A stretch of 64,000 bases of DNA from Cobetia sp. L2A1 (GTDB lineage: Bacteria; Pseudomonadota; Gammaproteobacteria; Pseudomonadales; Halomonadaceae): contig NZ_CP047025.1 of assembly GCF_009796845.1 (NCBI RefSeq), positions 496,001 through 560,000 on the forward strand, in the 5' to 3' direction. The translations under genes and the position numbers were made by a program. Below, one piece after another: positions 16,406 to 24,880 of this stretch. Under the pieces are notes generated by a model. It made no database searches. It had not been told where the DNA came from and saw only the letters and a list, made by a program, of their open reading frames with translations. Within the stretch, counting starts at the first letter, position 1. Each line of letters opens with the position of its first letter.

Positions 16406-17101
16406 TTACTGATCGATCATTTCACCCTGCAGGGTGACGGGGATGTCACCGACTAGAGTGCCGTAGCCCAGCAGACCCAACAGAGTGCTGCCTACCTGAT
16501 TCTTGGCGACTGCTGCACTGTCCAGTGCCAGCGGTTCGGCATTGCCAAAGCTCAGATGGGTCGCATCCAGGCGCGTCACATCTAGTGGCAAGGTATCGTG
16601 ATGGGTGCGATTGCCATCCGTCGCTGTGAAGGGCACCTGCATGCGGGTTGAGTCACCTGTCTCAAGCGCTGCCAGCGCGACAGGGTCGAGATTCAGCGTC
16701 AGCGTGGCCAGGCGCATCTGACTGACACCTGATAACCACGGCGGTAGCTCTCCCACCTTGTCGAGCAGATCGGTCTGGCTGACGCTCAACGGAATGGTCA
16801 TCTTGCCGTCATCGCCCACGGTACCACTGAGGCCACGCAGGTGATGAACGTGCTCGATATTTCCCTGCGCGCCTTTCTCGGTCAGCGTAGCGGTGGCACC
16901 ACTGGAAGCAGGCACCAGCTGCCAGGCTGCCTGACTTGGCAGGCTGACGCCGATGCTACTCATGGCAAAAACCAGTGCGGCTGCCTTGAACGGAGCACCA
17001 AGTTTGCGGTGTCCATTGCCACATACATTGAAGAAGCCAGTCGTGTGGCGGGCAAGGCGTTTGGTGAGGTATGACGTCCAGCGGGAAAAGGGCAGTGACA
17101 T
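16406..17101 (-). CDS. Putative YceI-like periplasmic protein
   Basis: Exported protein of 231 residues. After a long basic N-region, a hydrophobic segment (AAALVFAMSSIGVSLPSQA) ends in a signal-peptidase-like site before AWQLVPASS. The mature part has a YceI-like pattern: WxLxPxxS, a TVGDDGKMTIPLSVSQTDLLD strand pair, a MQVPFTAT segment, DVTRLDATHLSFGNAEPLAL and a DIPVTLQGEM end; similarity is judged by eye only. YceI proteins bind isoprenoid-like lipids in the periplasm. The start at 17101 is backed by AGGAG 8 bases upstream; a longer frame to 17197 lacks this. Single-gene unit with its own terminator. Confidence 0.6.
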   Translation of the reverse strand: MSLPFSRWTSYLTKRLARHTTGFFNVCGNGHRKLGAPFKAAALVFAMSSIGVSLPSQAAWQLVPASSGATATLTEKGAQGNIEHVHHLRGLSGTVGDDGKMTIPLSVSQTDLLDKVGELPPWLSGVSQMRLATLTLNLDPVALAALETGDSTRMQVPFTATDGNRTHHDTLPLDVTRLDATHLSFGNAEPLALDSAAVAKNQVGSTLLGLLGYGTLVGDIPVTLQGEMIDQ

Positions 17102-17444
17102 GAATGACTCCTGATGGCCAGGCGCTGATGAGGGCAGAGCCCATTGGTGCGCATTGGGACATTGGACACGCAGGAAGGACAAGGGTTCGCGCGTCAAATG
17201 GATTGGTACAAGCGTGGTGTGATGGTCTGGATAGGGAAGGTGTATAACGATCAGTCAGGTAGGTAGCAAGGAGTGGAATGAGGGCCGCACGACGGTCAAT
17301 AGAGTAGCTGAGCCAAGATGTTTCATGAAATGCAGACATGAATCGAGATAAGGTGAAATAGGGGGTAATGAAGTTATTGGCTATGTTGTTGAGTTTTCGG
17401 GCTTTCCTGAGGCTTTCGCTTTCGCTATCATATGCGCGCTGCAC
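17102..17444. other. AT-rich gap before the tRNA gene
   Basis: About 340 bases with no supported gene. It should carry the promoter of the YceI-like gene (minus) and that of the tRNA (plus, near 17390-17435). The short frames here lack ribosome sites and family features. Confidence 0.5.
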
Positions 17445-17521
17445 GGGCCCATAGCTCAGTTGGTTAGAGCACTCGACTCATAATCGATTGGTCGCAGGTT
17501 CAAGTCCTGCTGGGCCCACCA
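17445..17521 (+). tRNA. tRNA-Ile2 (anticodon CAU, lysidine-dependent)
   Basis: Full cloverleaf of 77 bases with encoded CCA: acceptor GGGCCCA/TGGGCCC, D-arm AGCTCAGTTGGTTAGAGC, anticodon CAT in GACTCATAATC, T-arm CAGGTTCAAGTCCTG. The anticodon stem-loop and variable region (GACTCATAATCG, TTGGTCGC) closely match E. coli ileX, so this is tRNA-Ile read as AUA after TilS modification, not tRNA-Met. A terminator follows. Confidence 0.93.
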
Positions 17522-17551
17522 TGCGTTCCGGTTTATGTCGGTACGCGAGAC

Positions 17552-17575
17552 AAGTCGCTCAAGGCGGCTTTTTTT
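17552..17575 (+). terminator. Terminator after tRNA-Ile2
   Basis: AAGTCGC / GCGGCTT stem (one G-T pair) with a TCAAG loop and seven T, 30 bases past the CCA. Confidence 0.8.
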
Positions 17576-17736
17576 GCATCTGAAGGTTAGCCATCCTCGT
17601 TTACGTCATGCCTGCAGCCCTTCCTCAAGTACTCCTGTTTTCCCCTCATTATCTGATTTTCGGCTCTTCCGGCTAGCGTGGCGCGTACCTCCTTCTTACC
17701 GCGGCGAATGCGCCACTTGCACGAGTAGAAATAGCG

Positions 17737-17768
17737 AACGCCCCGTGCCAATGAGGCAGCGGGGCGTT
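17737..17768 (-). terminator. Terminator after the PRC-barrel gene
   Basis: AACGCCCC/GGGGCGTT outer stem with an inner TGCC/GGCA pair. The T-run on the minus strand is poor, but the position 57 bases past the stop fits. Confidence 0.7.
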
Positions 17769-17824
17769 AGATGGTCACGACGCTCAAGTGAAGCGCCGAG
17801 CATTCACCTCATGCGTGAAGCCGG

Positions 17825-18382
17825 TTACTGGGGGTCGTCACTCATCTTGGCTTCAGTGTCGTTGGCTGTGCCACTGATGGCGTTACCTGCAGTGGTCAAG
17901 GCGTTGGCTGTTGCCTTGCGAGTATCCTGCCAAGCGCTTGATGCCGTGTTCTTGGTTTCGTCCCAGGCCGCGGCTGCGCTCTTGCGAGTGTCTTGCCACC
18001 AGTCAGTCGTGTACTGCGGCTGCTCTTTGAACTGTGACTCATCCATGCTGACGTGGATGCGGTACTCAAGAGTTTCCGGGTTATCACCTTGTTCTGTCTG
18101 CAAGGTGAATTTACCTGCCTGCACCACATATTGCTGTTCATTCAGGCCCAGGGCTTCGTCACTTTCGACGACCAGCGCTGCCACTTGCATGTTGTCATCC
18201 AGCAGGATGTCTTCGACTTCTCCGATGACCTTGCTGTCATCATTCTGCAGATAGACCTCGGCATCCATCAGCTCATCTGCGGAGTAGAGTCCCTGCGGGC
18301 TAGCCATGGCCAAGCCGGTAGTAGACAGCAGCGTGGTCGCGGTGATCGCACCCAGAATCTGTTTGCGGTTCATCTTGCTCAT
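17825..18382 (-). CDS. Exported PRC-barrel domain protein
   Basis: 185 residues: signal peptide about 1-28 (ILGAITATTLLSTTGLAMA), then a PRC-barrel (about 30-115; LMDAEVYLQNDDSKVIGEVEDILLDDNMQVAALVVE). The C-terminal part (130-185) is rich in Ala, Thr, Asp and Trp with a repeated TRKSAAAAWDETKNTASSA/WQDTRKATANA pattern, like an amphipathic helix repeat. PRC-barrels bind RNA or partner proteins; exported versions are common in proteobacteria but have no fixed role. The product name is a domain call only. A second, shorter PRC protein lies at 27900. Confidence 0.85.
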   Translation of the reverse strand: MSKMNRKQILGAITATTLLSTTGLAMASPQGLYSADELMDAEVYLQNDDSKVIGEVEDILLDDNMQVAALVVESDEALGLNEQQYVVQAGKFTLQTEQGDNPETLEYRIHVSMDESQFKEQPQYTTDWWQDTRKSAAAAWDETKNTASSAWQDTRKATANALTTAGNAISGTANDTEAKMSDDPQ

Positions 18383-19075
18383 GCCGTACTCCTTGCGAAC
18401 TTGTTAATCGTTATTCCCTGCCGGACGCTTTTATCTGTCTGGCGTGGGTGGGTCGCCATGTGTCACGACCATGCAGACTAAGATCCCGTCGCAACCGACA
18501 AGTTTCAAGGGGGAGAGCGAAAAAGTTATACGCCAGTGTTGTTGAAGGAGAGGGGAGCTGCTCGATTACGCTATGTTCTACAAGACTTTTCGCCCGGATA
18601 CCTCCAGTGTTATCAACAACGACGCTAACGATGATCCTTGATGATGGTGCGGGTCGTGCGTGACCAATCGTCATGTTGAGACTTGCTGAAAATAGTCGTG
18701 ATAAAGGCGAATACTGCTGTTGTATAGCGTCATTTTGGTGGGTTTTTCGATTTTTTTGTAGCGAACTGTTACCGCGAATGACGTGAGTCATTGGCATGTC
18801 GGCAAGCATTCCAAGGCAGATTTACGATATTTAAACGACATGGTTGGATGAGTCATTGGCCATTTCATGGCGATCTGGATACGTTTTGAAACATGCATAA
18901 ACTTGTACAAGATAAAGAGATTGTCTAACTTTGCCAGTGTCAGAATGGTATCTGCCTTCAACAAGCGCATTCTCGTCATCATGTTATCCAGTGAGGATGC
19001 TGGCAGGGACACACGCTTGCAGTGGCAATAGTGGTGATAAAAAGTCTCATCCAGTTTCCAACTGAGGGCATCGAG
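18383..19075. other. Long low-GC gap upstream of the zinc-ribbon genes
   Basis: About 690 bases, clearly lower in GC than the genes around it. The small frames on the minus strand (near 18411-18809 and 18788-19012) lack ribosome sites, start codon support or protein features. A 10-base palindrome CTTGTACAAG lies at 18902-18911. It should hold divergent promoters. Confidence 0.45.
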
Positions 19076-19306
19076 ATGAATTCAGTACGTAAGGTTCCCA
19101 TGGAGTGTTCACGTTGTGGCAGTCACCAGATTCATCTGGAAGATGTTCCCGCGGATGACGACATCGTAAGCTGCGCGGAATGTGATGAATTCCTTGGTGT
19201 GTGGTTCATGCTACGTGATCGTCTCGAGGTCAATGCCCGCAAGCACGCCATGGTTGATCCTGCACTGATCTCACATAAAGCCGTGCAGCAGTTGGAAGCC
19301 AAGTAG
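19076..19306 (+). CDS. Small zinc-ribbon protein A
   Basis: 76 residues. Two CxxC knuckles, ECSRCGSH (about 10-17) and SCAECDE (about 32-38), would bind one zinc; the rest is a charged helical tail. The start at 19076 is taken for the GAGGG upstream; an earlier in-frame ATG at 19022 has no ribosome site. It resembles the protein at 20338 (CSxCGSH, about 15 residues, then VxCAxC). The function is unknown; such folds often bind nucleic acid or act in protein contacts. Confidence 0.75.
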   Translation: MNSVRKVPMECSRCGSHQIHLEDVPADDDIVSCAECDEFLGVWFMLRDRLEVNARKHAMVDPALISHKAVQQLEAK

Positions 19307-19822
19307 GTGGCAGAAAGAACATGATGCTCGGTGCTTACGCTAGCGCCGATGATGAAAGACACCATGGCCTCAGGGCCAGATAGACTTCGTGATATCGCTG
19401 ACGACTGTTCAGCGTCCTGGTTGACCCGCGGTGAGCGCTGTCTCCCGCTAGTGGTCCTGCTCTGCCTGAGAGTGTTTTCCCGGCCCCCGTGGTCGGGATT
19501 TTTTTGGCTTGTCGCATGGTGAGTGACCAGGTAGCAGAGAATCCTGACTGGGTATCTGGCCACCATTTGATCCGTGTCATCAGGCTGACTGTTATCTAAT
19601 TGTAAGATTGCGCTGTCAAAATCGTGCTCGTCTTGAACCTCGATAATTAGGCACTCACATGACGGTTTATCAATTACCTGCAATATCTAACATAAAGTGC
19701 AATGGAGTCTGCGGCCTCGTGTCTCCATCATGCGCACGCAACTTGAACCATGCCTTCATGTTTTCTGCGTCGAGAATCTGGTCATGACATCGTTATATCT
19801 TGCGCTGAAAAGGAGTTCGCGC
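19307..19822 (+). other. Gap with structured 3' region or small-RNA candidate
   Basis: 516 bases without a supported gene. Hairpin CGCTGA/TCAGCG at 19396-19414 is followed by a strong terminator at 19478-19505. This could be a long 3' UTR of zinc-ribbon gene A or a separate small RNA of about 110-120 bases; no clear promoter was found. The last part should hold the promoter of the next gene. Confidence 0.4.
19478..19505 (+). terminator. Rho-independent terminator
   Basis: TCCCGGCC / GGTCGGGA stem (one G-T pair), CCCGT loop region, then seven T. It lies 170 bases beyond zinc-ribbon gene A. Confidence 0.85.
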
Positions 19823-20143
19823 ATGTTTTCCCCTTCTGTTCCAAGCCGTAGTGGACCCCAGTGCCCGGTATGCAATGAAGCACTGGATTGGCCGGCTCGT
19901 GATCTTCCCGAGGAGCATGTCCTGAAGTGCCCGAATGGACACGCACTATGCTCGATGGGAGATTTTCGCCTGGCTGCACGTGAGATGGCACTTCAGGAAG
20001 AGTTTCGCCTCACGCGTGATGGTGCAAGGTCTCACGCACAGCATCTAACGCCGGGTCGCTCGGCCACATGCACGCACAGCCTGAATACGTCAGGCATGAG
20101 TCCGAAGGGCAGCTCATCTGCTGAAAGCATCAGTGTTGCCTGA
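19823..20143 (+). CDS. Small zinc-ribbon protein B
   Basis: 106 residues. Cys pairs CPVC (about 14-17) and CPNGHALC (about 36-43) form a likely zinc site; a helical segment (DFRLAAREMALQEEFRL) and a Ser/Thr/His-rich, probably unfolded tail follow. The start at 19823 follows AAAAGGAG by 8 bases; upstream in-frame ATGs (19697, 19787) lack this. The layout (zinc site then helix) resembles its neighbours A and C, but sequence identity is low. Function unknown. Confidence 0.7.
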   Translation: MFSPSVPSRSGPQCPVCNEALDWPARDLPEEHVLKCPNGHALCSMGDFRLAAREMALQEEFRLTRDGARSHAQHLTPGRSATCTHSLNTSGMSPKGSSSAESISVA

Positions 20144-20337
20144 TGAGGCATCACTACTAGAATGATGGATCATTCTGAAAAGGCCCTGGCATACGTGTCG
20201 AGGCCTTTGCATCCTGTATTGATGAAGGCCTCGAGAGACAGTGAGAGGGGTTGCAAGCCAATGAGCCGCCCCCATGTCTTGCGCATAGGCTGTGAATCAA
20301 GCGCAGCTCAACCGGACATCGAACAGGAGAGCGCTTC
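20144..20337 (+). promoter_or_regulatory. Intergenic leader with competing hairpins
   Basis: A palindrome AGAATGAT-GG-ATCATTCT (20159-20176) is followed by AAAGGCC (20179-20185), GGCCTTT (20202-20208) and AAGGCCTCGA (20225-20234). The middle element can pair with either side: with the first as a terminator-like stem, or, as TCGAGGCCTT (20198-20207), with the third over 10 bases. This lies just before zinc-ribbon gene C. Confidence 0.45.
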
Positions 20338-20565
20338 ATGCCAGATCTTTCAGAGGAACTTCGCATCCCCAAGGCTTGCTCCGATTGTGGCAGCCACCTT
20401 GTCAGGGTCTCCCAGGTTCACAATCCAGATGACAAGGTTTTCTGTGCTTCCTGTGGCGCATACATCTGCCTCTATGCTGATGTCAGCAAGATGCGTGAAG
20501 AGGGAGCAGACAGCGAAGCCGAGGAGTTGCTGGAGCAGGTCGCCAATCGGGGTATGAAGAAGTGA
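20338..20565 (+). CDS. Small zinc-ribbon protein C
   Basis: 75 residues. CSDCGSH (about 14-20) and FCASCGAY (about 35-42) form two CxxC knuckles; an acidic helix (SKMREEGADSEAEELLEQVANRG) follows. AGGAG lies 9 bases before the ATG. Clearly similar in layout and residues to protein A (CSxCGSH, DD-V-CAxC, similar length), so the two are probably paralogues. A bidirectional terminator follows. Function unknown. Confidence 0.8.
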   Translation: MPDLSEELRIPKACSDCGSHLVRVSQVHNPDDKVFCASCGAYICLYADVSKMREEGADSEAEELLEQVANRGMKK

Positions 20566-20647
20566 TCTTCCCTACAGGCATGGTTGCCTGATGCCTCAGG
20601 CTCCCAAGGCGTAGCAATCGGAGTTCTGTCTTCGGCACGCAGCGCTC

Positions 20648-20689
20648 AGTCACAAAAAAGCCTCCCGTATGGGAGGCTTTTTTGTGACT
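20648..20689. terminator. Bidirectional terminator
   Basis: Perfect 19-base arms around GTAT with A6 on the left and T6 on the right. It serves zinc-ribbon gene C (+) and the M23 peptidase gene (-). Confidence 0.92.
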
Positions 20690-20702
20690 CGAGTTTGCAG
20701 AT

Positions 20703-22376
20703 TCAGCTCTCGTCGCCGCGTGTCGGAGCGCTCGTCTTGGCAATGGCACCAGTATTATCGGCGGCTTCAAGCTTGGCCAGCATGTTTTGGGATTCACGCT
20801 TGAAGGAGGCCAGTGCCTTGCCAGACAGTGACTTGCTGTTCGGCAGCTGTACTCGCATGGCATCGACCTGACGGTTGTTGACCATCACCTCATAGTGCAG
20901 GTGAGGACCGGTAGAGCGACCAGTGTTGCCAGACAGTGCAATCTTCTCGCCCATCGACACACGCTCACCTTTCTTGACGAGCGGCTGGGAGAGATGCAGA
21001 TAGCGCGTCTTGTAGCCGTTATCCATGCGCAGCACCAGATAACGACCGGCCAGCGGATGGTTACCTACCAGTTCGACCACGCCATCAGCGGTAGAGAGAA
21101 CCGGTGTGCCGACACGAACGGCAAAGTCCGTCCCTTTATGCGGACTGATACGGCCCGTGATCGGATGACGACGATTCAGGTTGAACGGTGAGCTGATGCG
21201 CGCCTTGCTGGCCAACGGGAAGCGGTTGAACGCTGGGTCCAGACCCTTTCCATCCGGTGTGTAGTAGCGGCCATCCTTGGTGTTGCGTACCACGGTGACT
21301 GATTTACGGGCACCTTCATAGCGAGCCGCCAGAATGCGGGAATCAGTGCTGGTGCCTTCAATCATGTCTGACTCGACCAGTACCTGGAACTTGTCGCCCT
21401 TGCGAGTATCGCGACGGAAATCGATCTTCTTGCCCAGCACCTGCGTCAGTTGTGAGACATCAGCGACACCAAGTCCAGTGGACTCGGCAGACAGCGAGAA
21501 GCTGCCGCTCACCGTACCGGCGAACATGCGCTGGGTGGCCTGAGTGGCCTTCTCGATATTGGCGACATTGAAGGTGTCGTTACTTTCATCGTGCTTGATC
21601 ATGAAGCCACGACGAGCGTCCTTCATGATGCGCAGCGCTAGAAGGTCGCCGGATTCATCCAGTTTGTAGTCGAAGCTATCGCCCACGCGCCAATGCGTCA
21701 GGACGCGTTTGTTCGGTAGCGACTTGATGATGCGTGTCGTTTCGCTGTACCCCAGGCCCAGGGAGCGTTCGGCCATCACGGCGAAGGTATCACCGGCCTG
21801 AACGGTATAGGTCTGCCACTCAGGGACATAGACTTCCTTGACTGCCAGCTCGGTCTGCAGTGTTGGGCTCTCGCCCAGTTCGACCGGATCGACCGACAGG
21901 TCATCGTAGGAGGTGCCCCCCGGCTGCTCGTCAGTCGCGGTGGCGATGACTGCCTCGGCTGTTTTCACCGCAGCCGGCGCCAGCGCCACGACAGGGCCTG
22001 CTGCCTCAGCATCAGGATGATAGGTGTCATCCGTCAGCAGTGTGGGCATGTCGAAGTCGATATCGACGATTTCACTGGGCTTGAGCGCGGCCAGTGGGAC
22101 ATCACCGGTGGCGAGGATGGCCTGCTGTTCAGCATCCAGGCTTTCAGCTGACGGGGGGGCTGGAGCGGTATCCGTGACAGGCATCATCATTGAAATGGTA
22201 GCCGGCGTTGTATCCGCGCTGGCCAGATCGATGGCAATGCTTTTTGAAGAAGGAGAAACATCTTGAGCATCAAGAGTTTCGATAAGCTTATGAGCGCCCA
22301 GCACGGTGACCATCGTCGCAACAGGTAAAAGAAGATACTTGTGCACGCGTGGGAGCGAATGAAGGATTCGCAGCAT
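20703..22376 (-). CDS. M23 family peptidoglycan endopeptidase (MepM-like)
   Basis: Envelope metallopeptidase of about 557 residues that cuts peptide cross-links in murein. An N-terminal membrane anchor or signal (about 10-28, VHKYLLLPVATMVTVLGAH) precedes an acidic linker, a LysM-like/OapA region (YTVQAGDTFAVMAERSLGL), and the M23 domain with HKGTDF (zinc His and Asp, about 412) and HLHYEV (zinc His pair, about 492). The start ATG at 22376 is preferred: the longer frame begins with TTG and adds a non-signal stretch. The layout matches MepM/YebA proteins. Monocistronic, closed by a strong terminator. Confidence 0.88.
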   Translation of the reverse strand: MLRILHSLPRVHKYLLLPVATMVTVLGAHKLIETLDAQDVSPSSKSIAIDLASADTTPATISMMMPVTDTAPAPPSAESLDAEQQAILATGDVPLAALKPSEIVDIDFDMPTLLTDDTYHPDAEAAGPVVALAPAAVKTAEAVIATATDEQPGGTSYDDLSVDPVELGESPTLQTELAVKEVYVPEWQTYTVQAGDTFAVMAERSLGLGYSETTRIIKSLPNKRVLTHWRVGDSFDYKLDESGDLLALRIMKDARRGFMIKHDESNDTFNVANIEKATQATQRMFAGTVSGSFSLSAESTGLGVADVSQLTQVLGKKIDFRRDTRKGDKFQVLVESDMIEGTSTDSRILAARYEGARKSVTVVRNTKDGRYYTPDGKGLDPAFNRFPLASKARISSPFNLNRRHPITGRISPHKGTDFAVRVGTPVLSTADGVVELVGNHPLAGRYLVLRMDNGYKTRYLHLSQPLVKKGERVSMGEKIALSGNTGRSTGPHLHYEVMVNNRQVDAMRVQLPNSKSLSGKALASFKRESQNMLAKLEAADNTGAIAKTSAPTRGDES

Positions 22377-22825
22377 ATGTGACCAATAATGAATAAGTGA
22401 AGTAAATAGGTGACAACAAATTTGCCATTGAACCTTAACCAAGGATTTTCACGACCGATAGGGTGGATACATGTCCAGTATGAGTAATTCAACCCTATTT
22501 TGATCATGGCAACTGTGAATAGAGGTTCCCGCGACATGTTGTTGGGGGGTAATAGCGCCATTTTTGCTTACGAAACACTGTTCCTGCAGTAAATCCTGCT
22601 TGGTGTTAAATTTTGTAAATCTACGGTAAAAAGCCGAAATTCGCCGCTCACATTACGAGGATGGCGACCTGATGGAAGATGATTGCCCCCGTTTACCGTC
22701 AAATAGAGAATGCCTTATGTCCTGTCATTCACGTTTGTGTCCAGCCTACGGTCTCTGATTTTTGTCTTCGTCATGTCAGGATTGGCATGCGTGTATTTTT
22801 GCACGCGTTCTGGAGAGTTCCTTCG
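22377..22825. other. Divergent promoter region, M23 peptidase / LysR gene
   Basis: About 450 AT-rich bases between divergent genes. No gene is supported; a frame extending the LysR gene leftwards is not family-like. No named operator recognised. Confidence 0.5.
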
Positions 22826-23731
22826 ATGTCGTCACGCGTGACACTGGCTCAATGGCAAATGCTGGCCGCTGTGGTTGATCACGGAAGTTTTGCCCGTGCC
22901 GCAGAGGCCGTTCACAAGAGCCCCTCGACCCTCAATCACGCAGTGCATCGCCTTGAAGCCCTGCTGGGCGTGCAGGTGCTCGAACCGGTCGGGCGCAATG
23001 TCCGACTGACCCAGGCTGGCGAGCTGCTGCTGCGCAGAGCGCGGCAGTTGATCGCGAATGCCCGGGCATTGGAAGACGTTGCTGATGCGCTGTCGGCAGG
23101 TATGGAAAGCGAGATCGCCATTGCGGTGGATCAGCTGTTCCCTCCCGAGGTGCTGGCACGTGCGTTGGAAGCCTTCTCTAGCGCCTATCCCCAAGTGCGC
23201 GTCCAGCTGCACGAGACGACACTTGCCGGCGGTCGCGAGTTGTTCGACAACAAGCAGGCAGATCTGTTGATCAGCGGGCTGACATTGGATGGCTATCTCG
23301 GGGTTTCTTTGCTGCGCGAAACCTTCATGGCGGTGGCAGCGCCTGGACATCCATTGCATGCCCTGGGGCGACCGCTTGATCTACGCGATCTCGTTCAGCA
23401 TCGTCAGCTGGTGGTTCGTGACAGCAGTCGTTCGACCGGCATGGATGCCGGGTGGTTGAAGGCCGAGGCACGTTGGACGGTCAGTCATCTGGCAACATCT
23501 GTGGATCTCGTCGAACGCGGGCTGGGCTTTGCCTGGCTTCCTCGCGCGCGCATGAGCGATGCCCTGGCTCAGGGGCGGTTGTTGCCGTTGCCGCTGGTCA
23601 ATGGCAGCGAACGCGAAGTGCTGCTGATGCTTTATTTGCCGGACGATGATCGTGCCGGTCCCGCCGTCAGGGCGATGAAGGAGGAGCTACACGCTGCCGT
23701 CGGGCTGGAAACGATCGAAAATCACGCCTGA
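22826..23731 (+). CDS. LysR-family transcriptional regulator
   Basis: 301 residues. Winged helix-turn-helix at about 5-63 (LAQWQMLAAVVDHGSFARAAEAVHKSPSTLNHAVHRLEALLG), then a periplasmic-binding-fold effector domain (about 90-295). The start at 22826 follows a GGAG; the longer frame adds 49 residues unlike the family. It is immediately upstream of the glutathionyl-hydroquinone reductase gene on the same strand and may regulate it. The effector is unknown. Confidence 0.9.
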   Translation: MSSRVTLAQWQMLAAVVDHGSFARAAEAVHKSPSTLNHAVHRLEALLGVQVLEPVGRNVRLTQAGELLLRRARQLIANARALEDVADALSAGMESEIAIAVDQLFPPEVLARALEAFSSAYPQVRVQLHETTLAGGRELFDNKQADLLISGLTLDGYLGVSLLRETFMAVAAPGHPLHALGRPLDLRDLVQHRQLVVRDSSRSTGMDAGWLKAEARWTVSHLATSVDLVERGLGFAWLPRARMSDALAQGRLLPLPLVNGSEREVLLMLYLPDDDRAGPAVRAMKEELHAAVGLETIENHA

Positions 23732-23844
23732 GTGGCATGGACGTTCGAGAAAGTCGATCGTTTGGCGGCAGCGAATTCGCTTGCGATGTGACGCTGGGCT
23801 CTTAATCTGGTGGGATTGCAACTATCGCCAAAGGAGCACTCGAG

Positions 23845-24855
23845 ATGGGATTACTGGTCAATGGCAACTGGCAGGATCGCTGGTATGACACCGATAGCAC
23901 CGGCGGTGAATTCAAACGCGAAAACTCTCACCTGCGTGATTGGGTCGTAGCGCCTGATTCCGCGCTCGAGGGGCCCCAGGGTCAATCAGCCGTGCCAGCC
24001 AGCGCAGATCGCTTTCATCTCTACGTATCACTGGCTTGTCCGTGGGCGCATCGCGTGCTGATCATGCGTTCCCTCAAGGGACTCGATTCGCTGGTCGGCA
24101 TGTCCTATACCAGCCCGCTGATGCTTGAGCACGGCTGGAGCTATCTCCAGGAAGAGGGCTCCAGCGGTGACCTGATCAATGGCGTGCGCTATCACCACCA
24201 GCTCTACACCTTGACCGACCCTGACTACACCGGTCGGGTCACTGTGCCGGCGCTGTGGGACAAGCAGGCCGGACGAATCGTCAACAATGAGTCGGCGGAG
24301 CTGGTACGCATCTTCAATCGCGCCTTCGACTCCCTGAGCGGCAATGATCTGGACTTCTATCCCGAGGATTTGCGTGGCGAGATCGATGCCGTCAATGCCG
24401 AGGTCTACGACAAGGTCAACAATGGCGTTTACAAGACCGGCTTTGCCACACGTCAGGATGTCTATGAGCGTCACTACACAGCGCTCTTCGAGTGCCTCGA
24501 TGCACTGGAAGAGCGCCTGGCCGATTCACGCTATCTGGTCGGTGAATGGCTGACCGAGGCCGATATTCGCCTATTCACCACACTGGTGCGCTTCGATGTC
24601 GTCTACTTCGGGCACTTCAAATGCAATCAGCGGCGCATTGCCGACTATTCCAATCTCTCCCACTATCTGCGCGAACTGTATCAGTGGCCGGGGATTGCCG
24701 AGACCTGTGATTTCGAGCACATCAAGACTCACTACTACGCCAGCCAGCAGACCATCAACCCGACGGGGATCGTACCGGTCGGGCCGAGTCTGGAGCTCGA
24801 TACACCGCATGATCGCGAGCGTCTGCCGGGACAAGGCATTCGTCGCCATGCCTGA
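23845..24855 (+). CDS. Glutathionyl-hydroquinone reductase (xi-class GST, YqjG/EcM4 type)
   Basis: Reduces glutathionyl-hydroquinones formed during quinone detoxification. 336 residues, normal length. Active-site Cys65 in LACPWAHR; DPDYTGRVTVPALWDKQ and NNESAELVRIFN are signature blocks, and ADIRLFTTLVRFDVVYFGHFKCN marks the C-terminal helical domain. AAAGGAG precedes the ATG. The upstream LysR gene is a likely regulator. Confidence 0.93.
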   Translation: MGLLVNGNWQDRWYDTDSTGGEFKRENSHLRDWVVAPDSALEGPQGQSAVPASADRFHLYVSLACPWAHRVLIMRSLKGLDSLVGMSYTSPLMLEHGWSYLQEEGSSGDLINGVRYHHQLYTLTDPDYTGRVTVPALWDKQAGRIVNNESAELVRIFNRAFDSLSGNDLDFYPEDLRGEIDAVNAEVYDKVNNGVYKTGFATRQDVYERHYTALFECLDALEERLADSRYLVGEWLTEADIRLFTTLVRFDVVYFGHFKCNQRRIADYSNLSHYLRELYQWPGIAETCDFEHIKTHYYASQQTINPTGIVPVGPSLELDTPHDRERLPGQGIRRHA

Positions 24856-24880
24856 TGGCAAGTGAGCAGCGCTGTGGTGA

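Noticed and set aside
17445..17521. Reading the CAU tRNA as initiator or elongator tRNA-Met
   Set aside because: The anticodon arm and variable region match ileX-type tRNA-Ile2, and the first pair is G-C, unlike the initiator.
17535..18254. 239-codon plus-strand frame after the tRNA
   Set aside because: Overlaps the tRNA terminator and runs antisense to the PRC-barrel gene; composition is Ser/Arg-rich without motifs.
18411..19012. Two minus-strand frames (132 and 74 codons) in the low-GC gap
   Set aside because: No ribosome site, unusual or GTG starts, and no recognisable fold; kept as gap rather than genes.
17445..20565. Genomic island integrated at tRNA-Ile2
   Set aside because: The stretch after the tRNA is lower in GC, but no integrase and no duplicated tRNA 3' end were found by eye.
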